Source: Drosophila persimilis
Taxonomy: Eukaryota; Arthropoda; Insecta; Diptera; Drosophilidae
Length of the DNA: 64,000 bases
Direction of reading: 5' to 3'
Assembly (NCBI RefSeq): GCF_003286085.1
Contig: NW_020825298.1
Span: forward strand, 4,340,001-4,404,000
Positions 11,719-24,634 of the stretch are shown here, one piece after another. The notes beneath the pieces were generated by a model. That model saw only the letters and a program-made list of their open reading frames with translations. It was not told the origin of the DNA and made no database searches. Each line of letters opens with the position of its first letter. Positions within the stretch are counted from its first letter, which is position 1. Both the position numbers and the translations under genes were made by a program.

Positions 11719-14700
11719 CCGTAGTACTCGAACAGCCACTCATCGTGTCAATTGTGTTGGCCCTGGCCAAGAGTCAATGCATTTTCGATATTCAATCACA
11801 TTTTGCTGACCCTCACAGATTTTTATTTCTCAAACTATTATTATTTTTTTGCAATTACTATATAAAGCCCCACCCCCTACCTTCTCACAGCAATTTTGCT
11901 TTGCGCTGTCTTTCGGTTTTTATTTGCTATCTTTCTTTTGTTTTCTTTGATTTTTCCTTAAGAGCTTTTCGCTTAATTAGTTTTTTGTTTTCTTATTGAT
12001 TTTTGCTGGCGATTTTCTTTTTTTTTTTTAGCTTTTAAGCTTTTTACTGTTTATGTGGTTTTTCTTTTGTGGAAAGCAAACACTCCCCCAACGAATTTTG
12101 GGCCCAACACACACAAAAAAGGCCACAAAATTTGGCAATCGATTGGGATTTTCTAAGTCATAGATATACGGCCTTGATCCTCTTTCTCTTTGACCTAATT
12201 TTATACATAATTTAGCTTTAACTTTCTCCCCAAAAGAAACGTTAGTTAATTATTTAATTATTTATCAATAATCGAGTCTTTATAGCCATGTCGTTAAGGC
12301 CTTGATCAAGCCTTCCACTAATTTCCCCTTTTACTTAATTATTTTTTCCCTTACAGAACTTTAATTAGTTATTCAATTATTACTTTTCTTTGATCTTCCG
12401 TAAAAAATGTGGTTCCAATTTTCCGTGTATTTTCTAATGATTTATTTGGCCTATTTTTTGACAGTCTAAGAAACACTCGAGTAATTTACTTTTGCTTTCG
12501 TTTTGTTATTTTTCAAACGTATTTTTGTTCTTTTTTAGCCACTTGTCGTCTCACTTTCGCTTTGTTTTTCGCTTTTATCACTACGTTTTTTGGCTTATCT
12601 TTTGCCAATTTTTATTTGATTTTTTTTTATCTTCTTGTCTTTTTCATTGTTTTTTTACCCAACTAATTTCTTTGTTTTAATTTTGGGCGGGTGAGTAATT
12701 CATTTGTTTGTTGATTTTTCTCGAGAGGTTTATTTTGGCAGATTTCTAGTTTTATTTACTTATTTATTTACCAATCGAATCGAATCTATGCGGCGAGAGA
12801 CAAAACAATGAGAGACCAGAATCTCAAGGAATACAGCAAGGGCTGGGTATGATCGCTGTCGAGGCCTGCTCAAGGGAGCCGGTGGCAGCGGCGAAAGATC
12901 AGCATTGGAGGATGGCAGGGAAGCACACTGGGAGACAAGCGGAAGAAGGACGCTGCGTCTAAGTTTATTGGCCAAATGGCGAGAGTGCGGACCCGTTTGT
13001 TGTCTGGCGGATGAGGCTTTAGCCGAGGTGTAGCCCTCGAATGGGTATTCAAGGAGCGAGAAAAATATTGAAATATTTTAGTATATTCGTTTCATTTCTT
13101 CTTATTTCTTAACAATTTTTTGTATTAAAATGTATCCCAAAAATTCGACAAAACGGCAGTTTGGTAAATTAAAAATTTTAATTTCCTTGCATTTCATTTC
13201 ACATCCGACTTCCCGGACAAATGTCGTATTTTCGCTGTTCATCAAAGGATTGGGAGGCCATAAAACATAATTATTACCAGTTTGTTTCGGTCTGGCAGTT
13301 GGCCAATAGCAATAATATCCGTCAGGGGATGAGAGGCAGGAGGCAGGAGGCACAAGCTGTTGCAATATTTTCCATCCTGCAGGGTTCTCCGGGGGTTCTT
13401 CCTTGTTCCGCTTCCCCGCCAGACACCAGTTTTATGGACAGACAACAGCGAGACACATAAACATTGTTGCTGCCGTTTCCACTAAAAGTAAAAAATTTCC
13501 TTAAAAAATAAGAGCAACTTTTAGCCAGTTGTGTGTGCTCTGGAGACTGCATATTACTTCCTCTCGAAGACTTGGCACCACAAACCATTTGTCAGCCGAC
13601 GGCCGATGGCCATTGGCAAAGCCAATTGCGGACTACAAAAATTCCAATTCCAGCTAATGGGTTATGACGTGCAAAGAGTGGAAAAGGAAAGGGTATTCCA
13701 TCCACAGAGTTGAAAAAAAATCAATTGAGGAATGTCTGTTAATCATCAGAGCAATCAGAGAGGGGTGGGGAGACTAACAGGAGTACAACTTGTAATCCTC
13801 GAATGCAATTTTCCACCGTCAATTAAGATGTTCGTTAATAGTTCGTTAGTTGAGTAAATAAACTAAAGTTAAACGATTTCTTTAAGGCATTCAAGAGGTG
13901 GTGTGCGGGGGGGGGACTGGCAACCTTTAATGGAATGCGCCATGACGAGGCTCCAAACGTGAGTTGGCAGCTCTTTTGACTCTCCCTCAAGTGGCTCTCC
14001 CCCTCTTCCCACCTTGGAGCGGGCAGTCGCCTCATCAGTGGATGGTATTTTATAGCAAAACAATTTTGATAGTTGGTTTTTGATTTTGAAAACCATTTAA
14101 GATCTATAATTAAGGTATTAGGCTACAAGGATTAAAGTTTAATATAATTATGGATTAGTTAAGATTCACCAATGTTCCACACATCAGTTTTACAAATTTT
14201 CCATAAGCGAATGGATATATATGTACATTTTAAATTGGTTGTCGAGGTAATTGGAAATTATTCAAATACACTAAGAGTTATTTATTTATTGCTCTTTTAT
14301 TTTATTTTATCAGTAAATACACATACACACATACATACAGCTTATTGCATACAGACAAACAGCTAATTTCATGCACACAGATTTGCATACAACTATTATT
14401 TATAAGTAAAAATCCATAATAAATCAATGTCAAGCTATATTTTAGACATGGGAAAGATAATCCAGAGATTTTCCAACTTAATTCCACGTAATTCAGGCAG
14501 CTCCAATTATTTTCCTTACCCAAAATCTCCCACATAAAAGAGTTAGCCCCAAAGAAAATACCTTTAAAAGCAGTTGGAAGAATATAATACAATTTTTGCT
14601 ATAAACGCAACAACAAGAGAAAATTCGAATTAAACTACGGATACAATGCGATTTCCACTCATTAGAAACGAGACCGCAAAGAGCGGCGGCATAAAAAACA

Positions 14701-15036
14701 ATGGGCTGGAAAAGAATGTGAGAAAAGCTGCGAGAACAGAAGGAACATAAGCAGGGAACCCCTAGGGAGAAAGGGGTAGAGGAATCGAAGGAGATGTTTG
14801 CCTCTGCATAAACATAAACATGGGAGATGCAGAGACCATTCTCCCAGGGCGAGAGAGGCAGAGAATGAGGCTGAGAGAAGAGAAAAATAGGGAGCATGAG
14901 GCAGACAGAAAGAGGGGGAGTACGGAGTACGTGTGCGTTCAACAGACATGTCTTATCGAATCGGGTTTGCCATTAACTTGAGGCCGAGCCCGAAGCCCAA
15001 AGGAAACTGCATTCCAGTCATACCTCAAGAAGTACT

Positions 15037-15055
15037 TCTCTCTCTCTCTCTCTCT
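15037..15055. repeat. TC dinucleotide microsatellite
   Basis: An uninterrupted TC run at the start of a longer pyrimidine-rich tract that extends to about 15160. Confidence 0.9.
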
Positions 15056-18000
15056 TTGAACCTTTTCCTCTTCTTCATCTTCATCCTTCCCTTTCACATC
15101 TCCTACTTCTTCTGCCACATGCCACACTTCCCTTCCAGCTCCCCTCCCCAGCCTCCTTAAATGTCTTCCCGTTGAGGAAGCGCCGCCAAGAGTTACATGA
15201 TATCAATAAAAATGCACAGGATAGGGACAGGGGTCCCTCAGATAAACTTCAAGAGCAAACACAGAAGGCCACAAGAGAAGTGGCCAGAGGAGGAGAAAAG
15301 AGCATTGAGAGGGCATACATACACAGCTTTTGATTACACCGAGGCCTTAGATACTCTAAACTATCGATCGTTGCTATATATCTTACATCTTTATCCAATT
15401 TACATAGATTAAAATTGGTAGAAATTATAGAAAGGCAATCGTAACACGTTATTCAACTTTTGCTTTCATTATCTTAAAAAACAGACAATTTTTGTTAACA
15501 TTATAGACCATAATCCTCATAAAAAAGTTATTAGACCTTGCCGATTCCGATTTATATACTGCGTATCTTTATATATAGAAACCTTCTTTATTTCGAATGA
15601 AATAACAAATATACTCTTGAATATTTGAATAGCCCTTTGAAAGGGTATCAAAAATGTTTGCCAACACACAACAGCAGCAGCCAGAACGAACAACAAGTGG
15701 AATGGGGCTGGAAGGCAGGCAGGCAGCAGTAAAAATGTTGCACCTTGGTAAGCTGCCACGCCATGTGGCCTAATGGATATGCAACGCATATGGCAAATTA
15801 TCCCAAAAATGTTTCAAGGAGAATGAGGAGAGAGCTGGTGAGTTCTCAGGTGAGTGCCAGTGCTTCGCTGTGGATGGAGCCCAGACACCTTCCATTTCCC
15901 CGAAGGTTTCCATCATTTTATATGCTTTTCATTTCTCTTCTGGCTTTTCCTTTCCGCCGTTTCTTTTCCATTTGGCAAATTTACAGTTGCACTTGGAATG
16001 CATTTGGGATTTTGTTGGGTGTTTCTTCGTTTACTCGAAAAGGTGAAGGCTGTCTGGAGTATCTTTTGCAGAGAACTGAAGATAAATGAGTGAAGATATC
16101 TGCTATCAATTTGGGTTTCTTCCTCCGTTCACATATCTCTCTCTTACATCATCCCATTCTTGCATCACACACACTTTTCCTGTCTGCCTTTTCGTGGCAT
16201 TCCGACATTCAACGCTAATCAGACATCCCCTCAGACTCTTCCAATTAGGCCACAAAACGCAACGCCACAGAACGGAACAGAATAATGGTTAATAGACGAG
16301 AGCCGAGTTAAAGGTTTCAGCAGCTGAAAGCGGCTAAGATAAAAAAGCGATACGAACAGCAGAGAATGCAATAAAGAAGGATGATAAAGAGGAGCAACAA
16401 CAACGGCCGAGGGCTGTAGGAATATTCCCATTCCTTGCATATCGCATGAGATACTACGTGAGCCTCTTGGCCCCGACTACATGGAGAGGGGGAGGGAGAG
16501 TGGTAGCCACTGTGGTGCCGCATGTCCCCTAAATGACATTGGCATTTGCATGAGAGAGAATGAGTAAAGAATAGGATGGTACAGGATCCTCCTTCTTTAG
16601 ATAAATTGTGAAATGAACCGCGAGACCGACCACGAAACGAGTTGAATTCCAAAAATCTAGCAAATGGCAAGGGAAGGAAGGGAGAGGTTGCCAGAGAGAG
16701 GAGCACACAGAGTAAACGGAGAATGAAGAAAGACAGACAGACAGCGCGGAGCGGAGCGGACACCTGTCGCCAGGTAAAACACAGCCGGCAAATTTCTTAG
16801 TCAGCAAAATGAGAGGAAGAGGAAGGCAAAGCGACGAAGAAAACAAAGCAAATACAAGGAAAATAATATAAAGAAAAGGAATATAAAGCAAAGCAAATAG
16901 AAGAGTAGGAAAACAAACCAAAGGAAATCAAACAGAAAAGAACAGAAGCGAAAAACACACAACAGACAACAAATCAGGTAAAAATTCTGGAAAAGGGCAA
17001 GAAAAACAAACAAAAGTGGAAAAGAGGAAATCTTTGAGAGACAGAATCAGAGCTGGTGGGAGAGAGAGAGACCTGGGCAGAGAGAACAGAATCGAAATTC
17101 ACCTGTCACCGCGTGACCATTCTTTCGGCTTCTCTTAATATCCTCTTCTCACTGTCTCTCATCTCTCTCTTCCTCTTAAGCAGCTTTGACATCTGATCGT
17201 GAGTCTTTGGTTTCATGGTTATACCCTACACAAAGCAGGGCATATTCATTTAACAGACAAAAACATGCAAATGTAAGTAGAATTCTCTTCAAGTTCTTGT
17301 AGGGTATTGCATTGCACCACCGTAGCTCTCATTTCATCTCTCTCTCCCACTCTTTTTGTACTCTCACGCTCTCCTATCTCGGTTTGTGTGTGTGTTTCCT
17401 TTGGCAATTTATTTTTAACCCTTGGGGAACTTTAATGGGGCTTAAAGTGACCGGCGGCTTAGCAGCTTCACAAATAAAAATACACGAACAAAATATACAT
17501 CGCAAGAAAAAAACTTTAACAAATTAGTCATTGTGATTAATGAGAGCAAGGGAGAAGAGGAGTCAGTCGTTGCGGCGACTGCTGTATGTCTCTGTTTTCT
17601 GTTTGTGGCACCAGACACTCTTCCTCCCTTTACCATAGACCCCCTCGTCTGAGACGTGTTCAAGTTGCGTTTGATTTATTTCGTGTGAGCTTTTTTCGAA
17701 AAAGATTATAGGTGTCGGTGGCAGAAGGAGGAGGATGAAGAGGGGTATGGGCATGCCTTGTGCAACACTGCATTTATCTAGATCACTCGACCGTATAAGG
17801 GGGAGGCAGGAGGAGGATGAGGGCTTCTGTTGGATCTTCGATGTGTGTTTGGGGTCAAGTTCAACAGTTTTATGCATCAAATCTTAGAAAAAAAAAACGA
17901 AAGAAATGCTTTTTTCGGAGCCTCGGCACCTTTAAATCCATTCCACGTAATTGCTATATGAAAGAGTTGTTCGATTTTGTTGTTATTTGACTGAAATATT

Positions 18001-19781
18001 ATTTTGTTACTTTTTTGTTAGTTGGGAAATATTAAGAAACATGCAAATGTAAATGTTTCATTTCATCAATTATCTTTAGAAAAAACCAAAGTTATGTATA
18101 TAAAAAAAAATTAGATCAATTTTTATATATTTTTTTAGGGTTTTTAGGGATATTAAATTTTCTGCTAAGAAACATATATGATCTAACTCGCTATACCGTT
18201 ATCTCTGCAAGGTTACACACTGTGTTGCTCAAGGCCTCTTCAAACGTGAGAGTACATAACGGCGAAAACAGCTGTGGGGCACAGAGAACGAACGACAGAG
18301 ACAGACAGCAGCTGAGAGCGGTACATACTCGCAGAAGGAATAACAAGAACCACCCCCCGTTAGAGGGTGGCATTGAGGCCCAACCACCCATTCATCTCTG
18401 GGTCTAGGTTAAGAGAGAAACATTTCGGCACATGAAAATCAGTATCAGCATCCCATATACAATCCCCATTCAAGCAAAGGAATGTTCAACCCCCAAATAA
18501 TAAAATTCAGCCTCGAATTTGGAGATTTCATTGATTAAAAAGTGTGTCACGCACACCACCTTAACCCTCACGTGAACATTGATTATAGGTGGGATGTAAA
18601 CACAGGTCTCTATATTTATAAATGTAGAAGTATGGGTAAAAGTCTCACCTGAATAAAAGATCTGGTTTAAGAAATTCCTTGAAAAGTTCGGAAGCATAAA
18701 ACAGGAATTTCTCCGTTTCTCTTAGTTGTTTCTGTTGGTATTTCTCGTTCTCTTAGTCGTGGCTCCTTCTTTTGTGTGTTGCTGATGTTCCTCTTCGCCT
18801 TTCCTCTTTGTTGGTGTTGTTTTTCCGCTGTTGCTCTGCCTCTACTTTGTCTGGTGTTTAACAGTTTAACTGTTTTGTTGTTGCTTTTCCTTTCACTGAA
18901 ACTCTCTTTGAAGCTGCAGCTCTTTCTCTTGCTGTTTCTTTCACTCTCTTTGAAGTTTGGCTTCAAGCTGCGGCTTTTGGATGCTGCTGCTTCTCTGCTC
19001 CCAGGTCTGCTGCTGCCTCCTTCTGGAACTTCCCTCCTCCTCTGCTTCAGACCCTTACTTTGCTGGTCTAGACGTCAGAGTCTGCAGCTGCTGACAATGA
19101 CATTTCTCCACATTTCGCACAAACACACACAAACAAACACGCGCGCTGTTTTTTTTTTTTGCTTTTGGTCAGCGAATTTATTTCCTCTTTTTATTTCTCT
19201 TAAGGCAGACAGGTGCACTAAACACACACACTCGCACTCACACGTGGACAGACGGCGTCGCGGAACACACACACACGCACACACGTACACACTCTCAGTC
19301 AGATGAGAGGGACGCCAAATGTTTGGCACTGAACTTCTTCTTTTTTGCAGCTTTTGCTTTGCCGTTTGCCGTTTGGCTCTTGCTTTTCTTTTAGTTGCTT
19401 ATTTTGCACACTATTTTTTATCTAATCTCCGTTTTCCTTTGCCTTCTTTCTACGCGGCAGATAAGGGGGGCTCACAGCTCATATCAATTAATATTATGGT
19501 TTGTATTTGTATTTCACTGCTCCTTCTCCTCTCTCTAATCCCCTGATTCTTCTTCTTTCGCTTAAAACGCCGCACGGAACACAAAAACACAGGCACAAAA
19601 CAGCGAACAATTCCTTGTATCCCCTTTGTTTAATATAAAACAAACATTAGTTACACCTTTAGTTACAAATAACACTACTTTTCGGTTAATTCATATTTAG
19701 CGGCCCGAGTTTCGCACAATTATTTTGATTTCGTCCGAAACTTCTGCTTGTGAACTGTCCGCGACGCGCTTTGGGGGTTTC

Positions 19782-19801
19782 AGACATGTTTCGACATGTT
19801 C
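19782..19801. promoter_or_regulatory. candidate p53 response element
   Basis: Two abutting decamers, AGACATGTTT and CGACATGTTC, match the RRRCWWGYYY p53 half-site with one mismatch in twenty and no spacer. Fly p53 is known to use the same CATG-centred consensus. The site lies 4.8 kb upstream of the transporter start codon. Binding cannot be judged from sequence alone. Confidence 0.35.
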
Positions 19802-19898
19802 GTTTTGCACGAAAGACGAGACAACAAAAATAACACTACTTTTCGGTTGATTCATTGTTGTCAACCGGTTATGACGACTAGTTCTTGGTTAATCTTTC

Positions 19899-21000
19899 TT
19901 CCGTCGAATATTCCCAGCTATATAGATCTCTCAATTTGGCCCAGATAATTTTATATGATTGCTGAATCAATTTTGATCAGGATTAACTACTTTTAAGTAC
20001 TTGCATGTTTTTTGTTTTGACAAAAACACGATTTTAACAAAATGTTCAATAGTCGCAGGTTGTGACGTCAATGTTGCAGACTCATTTCTTGTCAACCAGA
20101 GTGTGGCCATTAGTATACCCTATTTCGTGAATATTATATAAAGACACTGTTTTCCAGCCTGCATTCAAATGTAATTAGTAAAGGTCTTGTTTTAGATTGC
20201 ATTTTTTTGGTCTATTCATGCATTCGATTAGGTGTTTGTAAATAAATCCTGATCCCTACACCAATTCTTGGTCTCTGTAGACAGACGATGAGCTGCAAAA
20301 TATCGTTTAAAACAGAGACTATCCAGTTTCTGCATTAATTAGAGCCTGCAATGACAAACGCATTCACAACTCTATAACATCCATTGCCCCCAGGGTATGT
20401 GTGCATGGAATTAGCAACATGTTTGTGTTTGGAATGGGACTCATTGTTGCAAAGGCGAACCCTCAGAGCAGCACCGAAATATACCGTCTCATTTTGAAAA
20501 TATACCGTAAATATACTGACGAATTCAAGTTATATTTTACATGTTCCTTGTTTTTGATATTCCGTCGAATATGACTAGCTACATAGAGTTTTTAGCTTTG
20601 CCCACTTAGCTTTATCCCATCGATGAATACATATTCTACAAGATTACATCTTTAAATTGCCTTTATGTATTTTATTTTGACAAAAAAACGGTTTTCAAGT
20701 AAATGTTGCCTCAACATTTGTGTATGGAATGGGACTCATGCTGCAAAAGCGAAACTGCGCGAATAAAAATTTTGGTCAAGACCAGTGTGACCCTCAGAAA
20801 AGCACCGAAATATACGGTCTTATTTTCAAAATATACCGTAAATATACTGACGAATTCAAGTTCTATTATACAATTCCCCGTTTTTGAAATTCCGTCGAAT
20901 ATTACTAGCTAGATAGAACATTTGACCATGCCCACATAATTTTATCCGATCAGTGAATCAATTTTCTACTTGACTGGGTTATTCTAAACACTTGCTTTTA
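19899..21000. repeat. diverged dispersed/tandem repeat, three copies
   Basis: A module starting TTCCGTCGAATAT, followed by AGCTA, ATAGA, a GCCCA-like block and TTTTAT, occurs at 19899, 20560 and 20890. Copies two and three belong to a longer tandem unit. This begins at about 20415 and 20712 with a shared segment containing GGAATGGGACTCAT, then CACCGAAATATACSGTCT and ATATACCGTAAATATACTGA. Copy three has about 35 extra bases that include CAGTGTGACC, the reverse complement of the fly core-promoter Motif 1 (GGTCACACTG). The family is not identified. ATACCG-rich repeats carrying this motif are common near fly genes, as far as I recall. Confidence 0.7.
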
Positions 21001-21748
21001 TTGGATTTCTATATAAATTTGAAAAAAAATTTAGATTGATGAATAGATGGCACCGATCGCTGGTGGTGGCAGTTCCTCGATAGCAAAATCCATGTAGAAA
21101 TTCAATTTTGGTGGCGCTCTTACTTTACACGTTGGAGCTAACGCTAGGTGTCGTGTTGTTGACATCGGCACCTGGCGTCTTTATTTGGTGGTAACAAAAA
21201 TTGCATAGCAACCACCTTTAATAGTTTTAGTTTAGCCCGCTAAGAGTTTCACAACAGCCAGCTTTAATAGTTGAAGAGGTTGTAATTGTTCATGGAGAAA
21301 ATAATTCCGTACTAATAAACGAAATAATAATGCACAAACAAAGTAATTCATAAAATAGGGTTAAAGAATTTATTAGTCTTGGGAGAATCCAATCATCATC
21401 GAACAAATCGTGAGGATACATTCGTTTCTGCTCCAAGTAGTAATTAGTTGAATGCATCAAATCCAGATGTATAGGGAGGGGCTTGTCATCACAATCTTAG
21501 ATTATCATTACATAAATTGTTGGGTATATATCAGAGGTATTTCAAAAACTGAATCTCCTAAGAGCCACCAGTACGAGAGACACCCAATTGCATTTTTTTT
21601 TTTTCATACAAAGATAATTACAAAAAACAGAGATAAATCTTACACAAATTAAACTTACATTAAAATAAATTTACGAATTAAATACCAGCTAAAGCCCATA
21701 CAGATTATATTTAGAAACGAGCATGCACCAGATTTGCTTAGTACTTAC

Positions 21749-21871
21749 GTACCCGTGGATGTTGCCTCAGTCCTCCCCAAAGATCTTTTGCGTAACTTTT
21801 TATGGGTCTGAAATGCTGCTGTGCTTCTGGTAGAGTGTGCCTGTACCGGGTGCTCCTCCTCCCTGACTTCT
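21749..21871 (-). other. possible orphan exon
   Basis: On the minus strand, a 123-bp block is bounded by an acceptor (ATCTGTAG) and a perfect GTAAGT donor. It is clearly less AT-rich than its flanks and is open in two of three frames. One frame gives a basic Arg/Lys/Ser/Thr-rich peptide with no family I recognise. No partner exons were identified, so it may be an exon of an unrecognised gene, a UTR exon, or chance. Confidence 0.2.
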
Positions 21872-23479
21872 CTACAGATAATGGTATGAACGAGAGATCG
21901 GGTTAAGTCCCAGAGTCTGGTCTGGGACAACTTTGCTTACGTATTTTGTGTTTTACAACATGTTTGTGTTTGTGTTTGCTCCCGCAATCCGCTCCAATCC
22001 GCAGATAGATGCGTTTGCAGTGGGTGCTAAATATAACAATTCTGATAATCATCGCCCCATCATCATACTCGTATCTATGACAAGTTCTGATAAAGAAGAA
22101 GGTCGTTTTTGAACGCTCCTATCTAACAGATCGACAGTGGTTGGACACTTTTGGGTTCCAGATTCAGACTAGTTTTACTCTTTAAATATTTTACTTTGCA
22201 CTCACATGATGGAGCTTGGGATCTTGACATTATCTTATCGGACGTCTAGGCACTTGCAAAACAAAGTTATGAACTCTTTTTTCAGGAAGCGCCTTAAGAC
22301 TTAGATATAAAATTCATTATAGAGTAAATTCTCTAAGGTTAGGCTGGGTCATTGGGGCATAAATTTGGCAGAACCAACAGCGGACACACGACTTTAAAAA
22401 GTCCATTAAAAATTCCCCGGCGCGTTGCCAGGGCCCACATATCGCGCAATGAGGCACCCAAAACACGTGCCCTGATCCCAATCAATCACTCGTTTTCGCT
22501 TCCCCATGTAATTTCCCATATCAGTTAATGGTTTTCTTTATCCACAACCTTTCCCTTCCAGCAATTATGCTTCAGTGTTCACTTCAGTTGAGTTCGGTCT
22601 CTACTGCGATTCGCAACGTTTGAAAAACTTTTTGCTAATTTCGTCAAGGAAATGCATAAAACTTTTGGGATTTTGAGACTATTTTCGAGTTCTATTCGCG
22701 TTGAGAGTGTGAATCGTGTTCATGTGGAGTGTTTCAAGAGGAGAGGAGTGTTTGTCACAGCCTTTGAATACGGCTGATGCGGAGAAGTTCTAGATAATGT
22801 ATGAAAATAGACTATATAAGGGGGTTAAAGGAGGTTGGAAAAAGTCATAGAAATATTGAGACTTTCTGTCTAAAAAATCTACCTGAAAAAGGATACTTTT
22901 GAGAGTGATTTTTGGAAGGCACATATCAAAAATTGTTATAATAAATCCTTATAAATCCCCAAAAATCTCGCACCAGCATGTACTGTCATTTGTTTCTGTA
23001 ATTCATTTGATATGCGTCTGATTTAACATCAAAAGTAAGTCTAGTTCATTGACTTAATTCATCTCTCATTCACAAAATAGAAAAACTAACAGATCACGAG
23101 ACTTTAATCAAAGCAGAGATCACTGACCACATGCTCATCATTTTAGTGCTCATAAACGCTCATTTGGATTTCCTAGTATCTAGCCAATAGATTTATTTCA
23201 TTCTTTCAAACCTCTATACCCCATATTTCAATCAATATTTTAATAGGTTTAAAGCAATGTATTAAATCCTACTAACTTATACAGGAGTTACCAACTAAAC
23301 ATTATCCGCAAGACTGGTCTGATCGATCCTTTCCCACTGTACTGTTTTCCTCAACCCCTTTTTCACCTTGTTCTTTTTTCTCAGAACTGTCATTATCTCG
23401 GTGGTATAGTATCTCAACCCCCCAACACCCGATTGCCACCGTCAGCATAGTGAACCTTGGCCTACCCAGGGCGATCTTC

Positions 23480-23640
23480 TCGCTGTGATCTATCTTTCCA
23501 TCTCTCCTACGGGGCGCTGTCACTCACGCGGAGATCGCGACATTGTCGCACGTCAGCCGTCGCTCAGAATCCGTTGGCCGGGTTTTTTTTATCTCCATTC
23601 AAGAAATACAGAGACATTATCTCCCAGCGATCTTGTCGCA
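23480..23640 (+). promoter_or_regulatory. candidate promoter / start of the MFS transporter 5' UTR
   Basis: A GC-rich island with Inr-like TCAG sites (about 23552 and 23566) gives way to A-rich leader-like sequence running to the start codon at 24635. That resembles a long Drosophila 5' UTR. No TATA box or DPE in proper register was found. A second candidate with a TCAGTT Inr lies at about 22584. Confidence 0.25.
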
Positions 23641-24392
23641 TCAACAGCCAGCCAGAGGAGAGCATGAAGAGCCTCACAGAACTGTCACTAACACCAGAGA
23701 CCCCAACCAATTTAAGTTAGAATCAACATCATCATCATCATAATCGAGAGTGTGTGCGTGCGTGTGTGTGTGAGAGATCTGTGGGGATATGAGATATAGA
23801 GATTTAGCTGAGACGTTGATAAGAGATTTCCATTTTTCCTCAGATCAGTCTCAAAGCGAACGGCAACTGGGAAAGTTCCAAGGCGGCAAAGGAAGAAAAA
23901 CAGAAGGAAAACCCAATTTATATTTTGGAAAAAAACAAACAAATTGATGAGAAAACTCTTCATATGTGTGCGTGTGTGTGTGTGTAAGGAAAGTGGAGCA
24001 AAAGTGAAAACCTTGAAAACGAAAAGCCACAAAGGAAAAAATTAACATCTACAAAATTCAATTAAAAGGAAAATAAAGTGCAAAAAAATGTATTAAAATT
24101 TAAAGAAAATATATTTAGTGAATATATAACGACTAAATGGAATTGTGTTATGAGATCTACTGAATATATATGATGCATTTCATATCGTATATGATTATAT
24201 ATAACAACAACAAGAACTTGGTTTAGTCGCGCCTTGATGATCACAAATTTCAATTGAATTTAATCAAAATCAAACAAGAAGCAAAGCACAAAAAAAGGCA
24301 AAGAAAAGAAAAGAAAAGAAAAAAAAATAAACATAAACTAGAGATTTAATTTTGAGTGAGCCCCCCCATATGTATTAGTGTACACAAGTATC

Positions 24393-24416
24393 TGTGTGTG
24401 TGTGTGTGTGTGTGTA
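24393..24416. repeat. TG dinucleotide microsatellite
   Basis: About twelve TG units in the probable 5' leader, 220 bp upstream of the transporter ATG. Confidence 0.9.
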
Positions 24417-24634
24417 TCTTTGTGCATGTGTATTCTGTGACCGAGAAACTTAGTTCTGAGACAGCCTCCTCCGGCAATTTTCTTTTCTTTATTCGTTTTC
24501 CACTGTCTGTCGTCTGGCTGTCTGGCTGTCCGTTCATTGAAACGAACTTCAAAACTATCAGCCCAGCCGCCAGTGAGTGTGCGTGCGCCTTAGTATATGT
24601 ATTAGTGAGTGGCTTAGTGTCTTAGTGTGTCGCC

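Larger units (their letters stand above)
9741..24634. other. intergenic and 5' region between the BET-like gene and the MFS transporter
   Basis: About 15 kb with no gene I can support. The right end should contain the transporter promoter and 5' UTR. The rest holds CA, CT and CAG-type simple repeats, a 13-bp inverted repeat at 10203-10285, a diverged three-copy repeat at 19899-21000, a p53-like palindromic pair at 19782-19801, and a possible isolated minus-strand exon at 21749-21871. Pyrimidine- or purine-rich tracts at 10.8-11.2, 14.7-15.1 and 16.3-17.1 kb give long open frames that look like compositional artefacts. A DRE-like ATCGAT lies at about 9888, roughly 150 bp upstream of the BET-like start codon. 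Confidence 0.6.

Noticed and set aside
16317..16921. Minus-strand frames of about 130-150 codons that look hydrophobic
   Set aside because: They are the complement of a long purine-rich (GA) tract, so Phe, Leu and Ser dominate by composition. No start context or splice sites support them.
17220..17310. TATACCCT ... GTAGGGTAT pair, considered as an INE-1 remnant
   Set aside because: Only the short inverted motif is present. The downstream CCATGTCCGTCTG block that supports the 48206 fragment is missing.
18776..19306. 176-codon plus-strand frame rich in Leu, Phe and Ser
   Set aside because: It arises from a CT/TTTC-rich tract and its protein is pyrimidine-tract low complexity. The opposite strand is equally open.
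21490..21660. AT-rich frame near the triplicated repeat, considered as a transposon-encoded fragment
   Set aside because: No transposase or reverse transcriptase motif is visible, and the frame is only 66 codons of low-information sequence.
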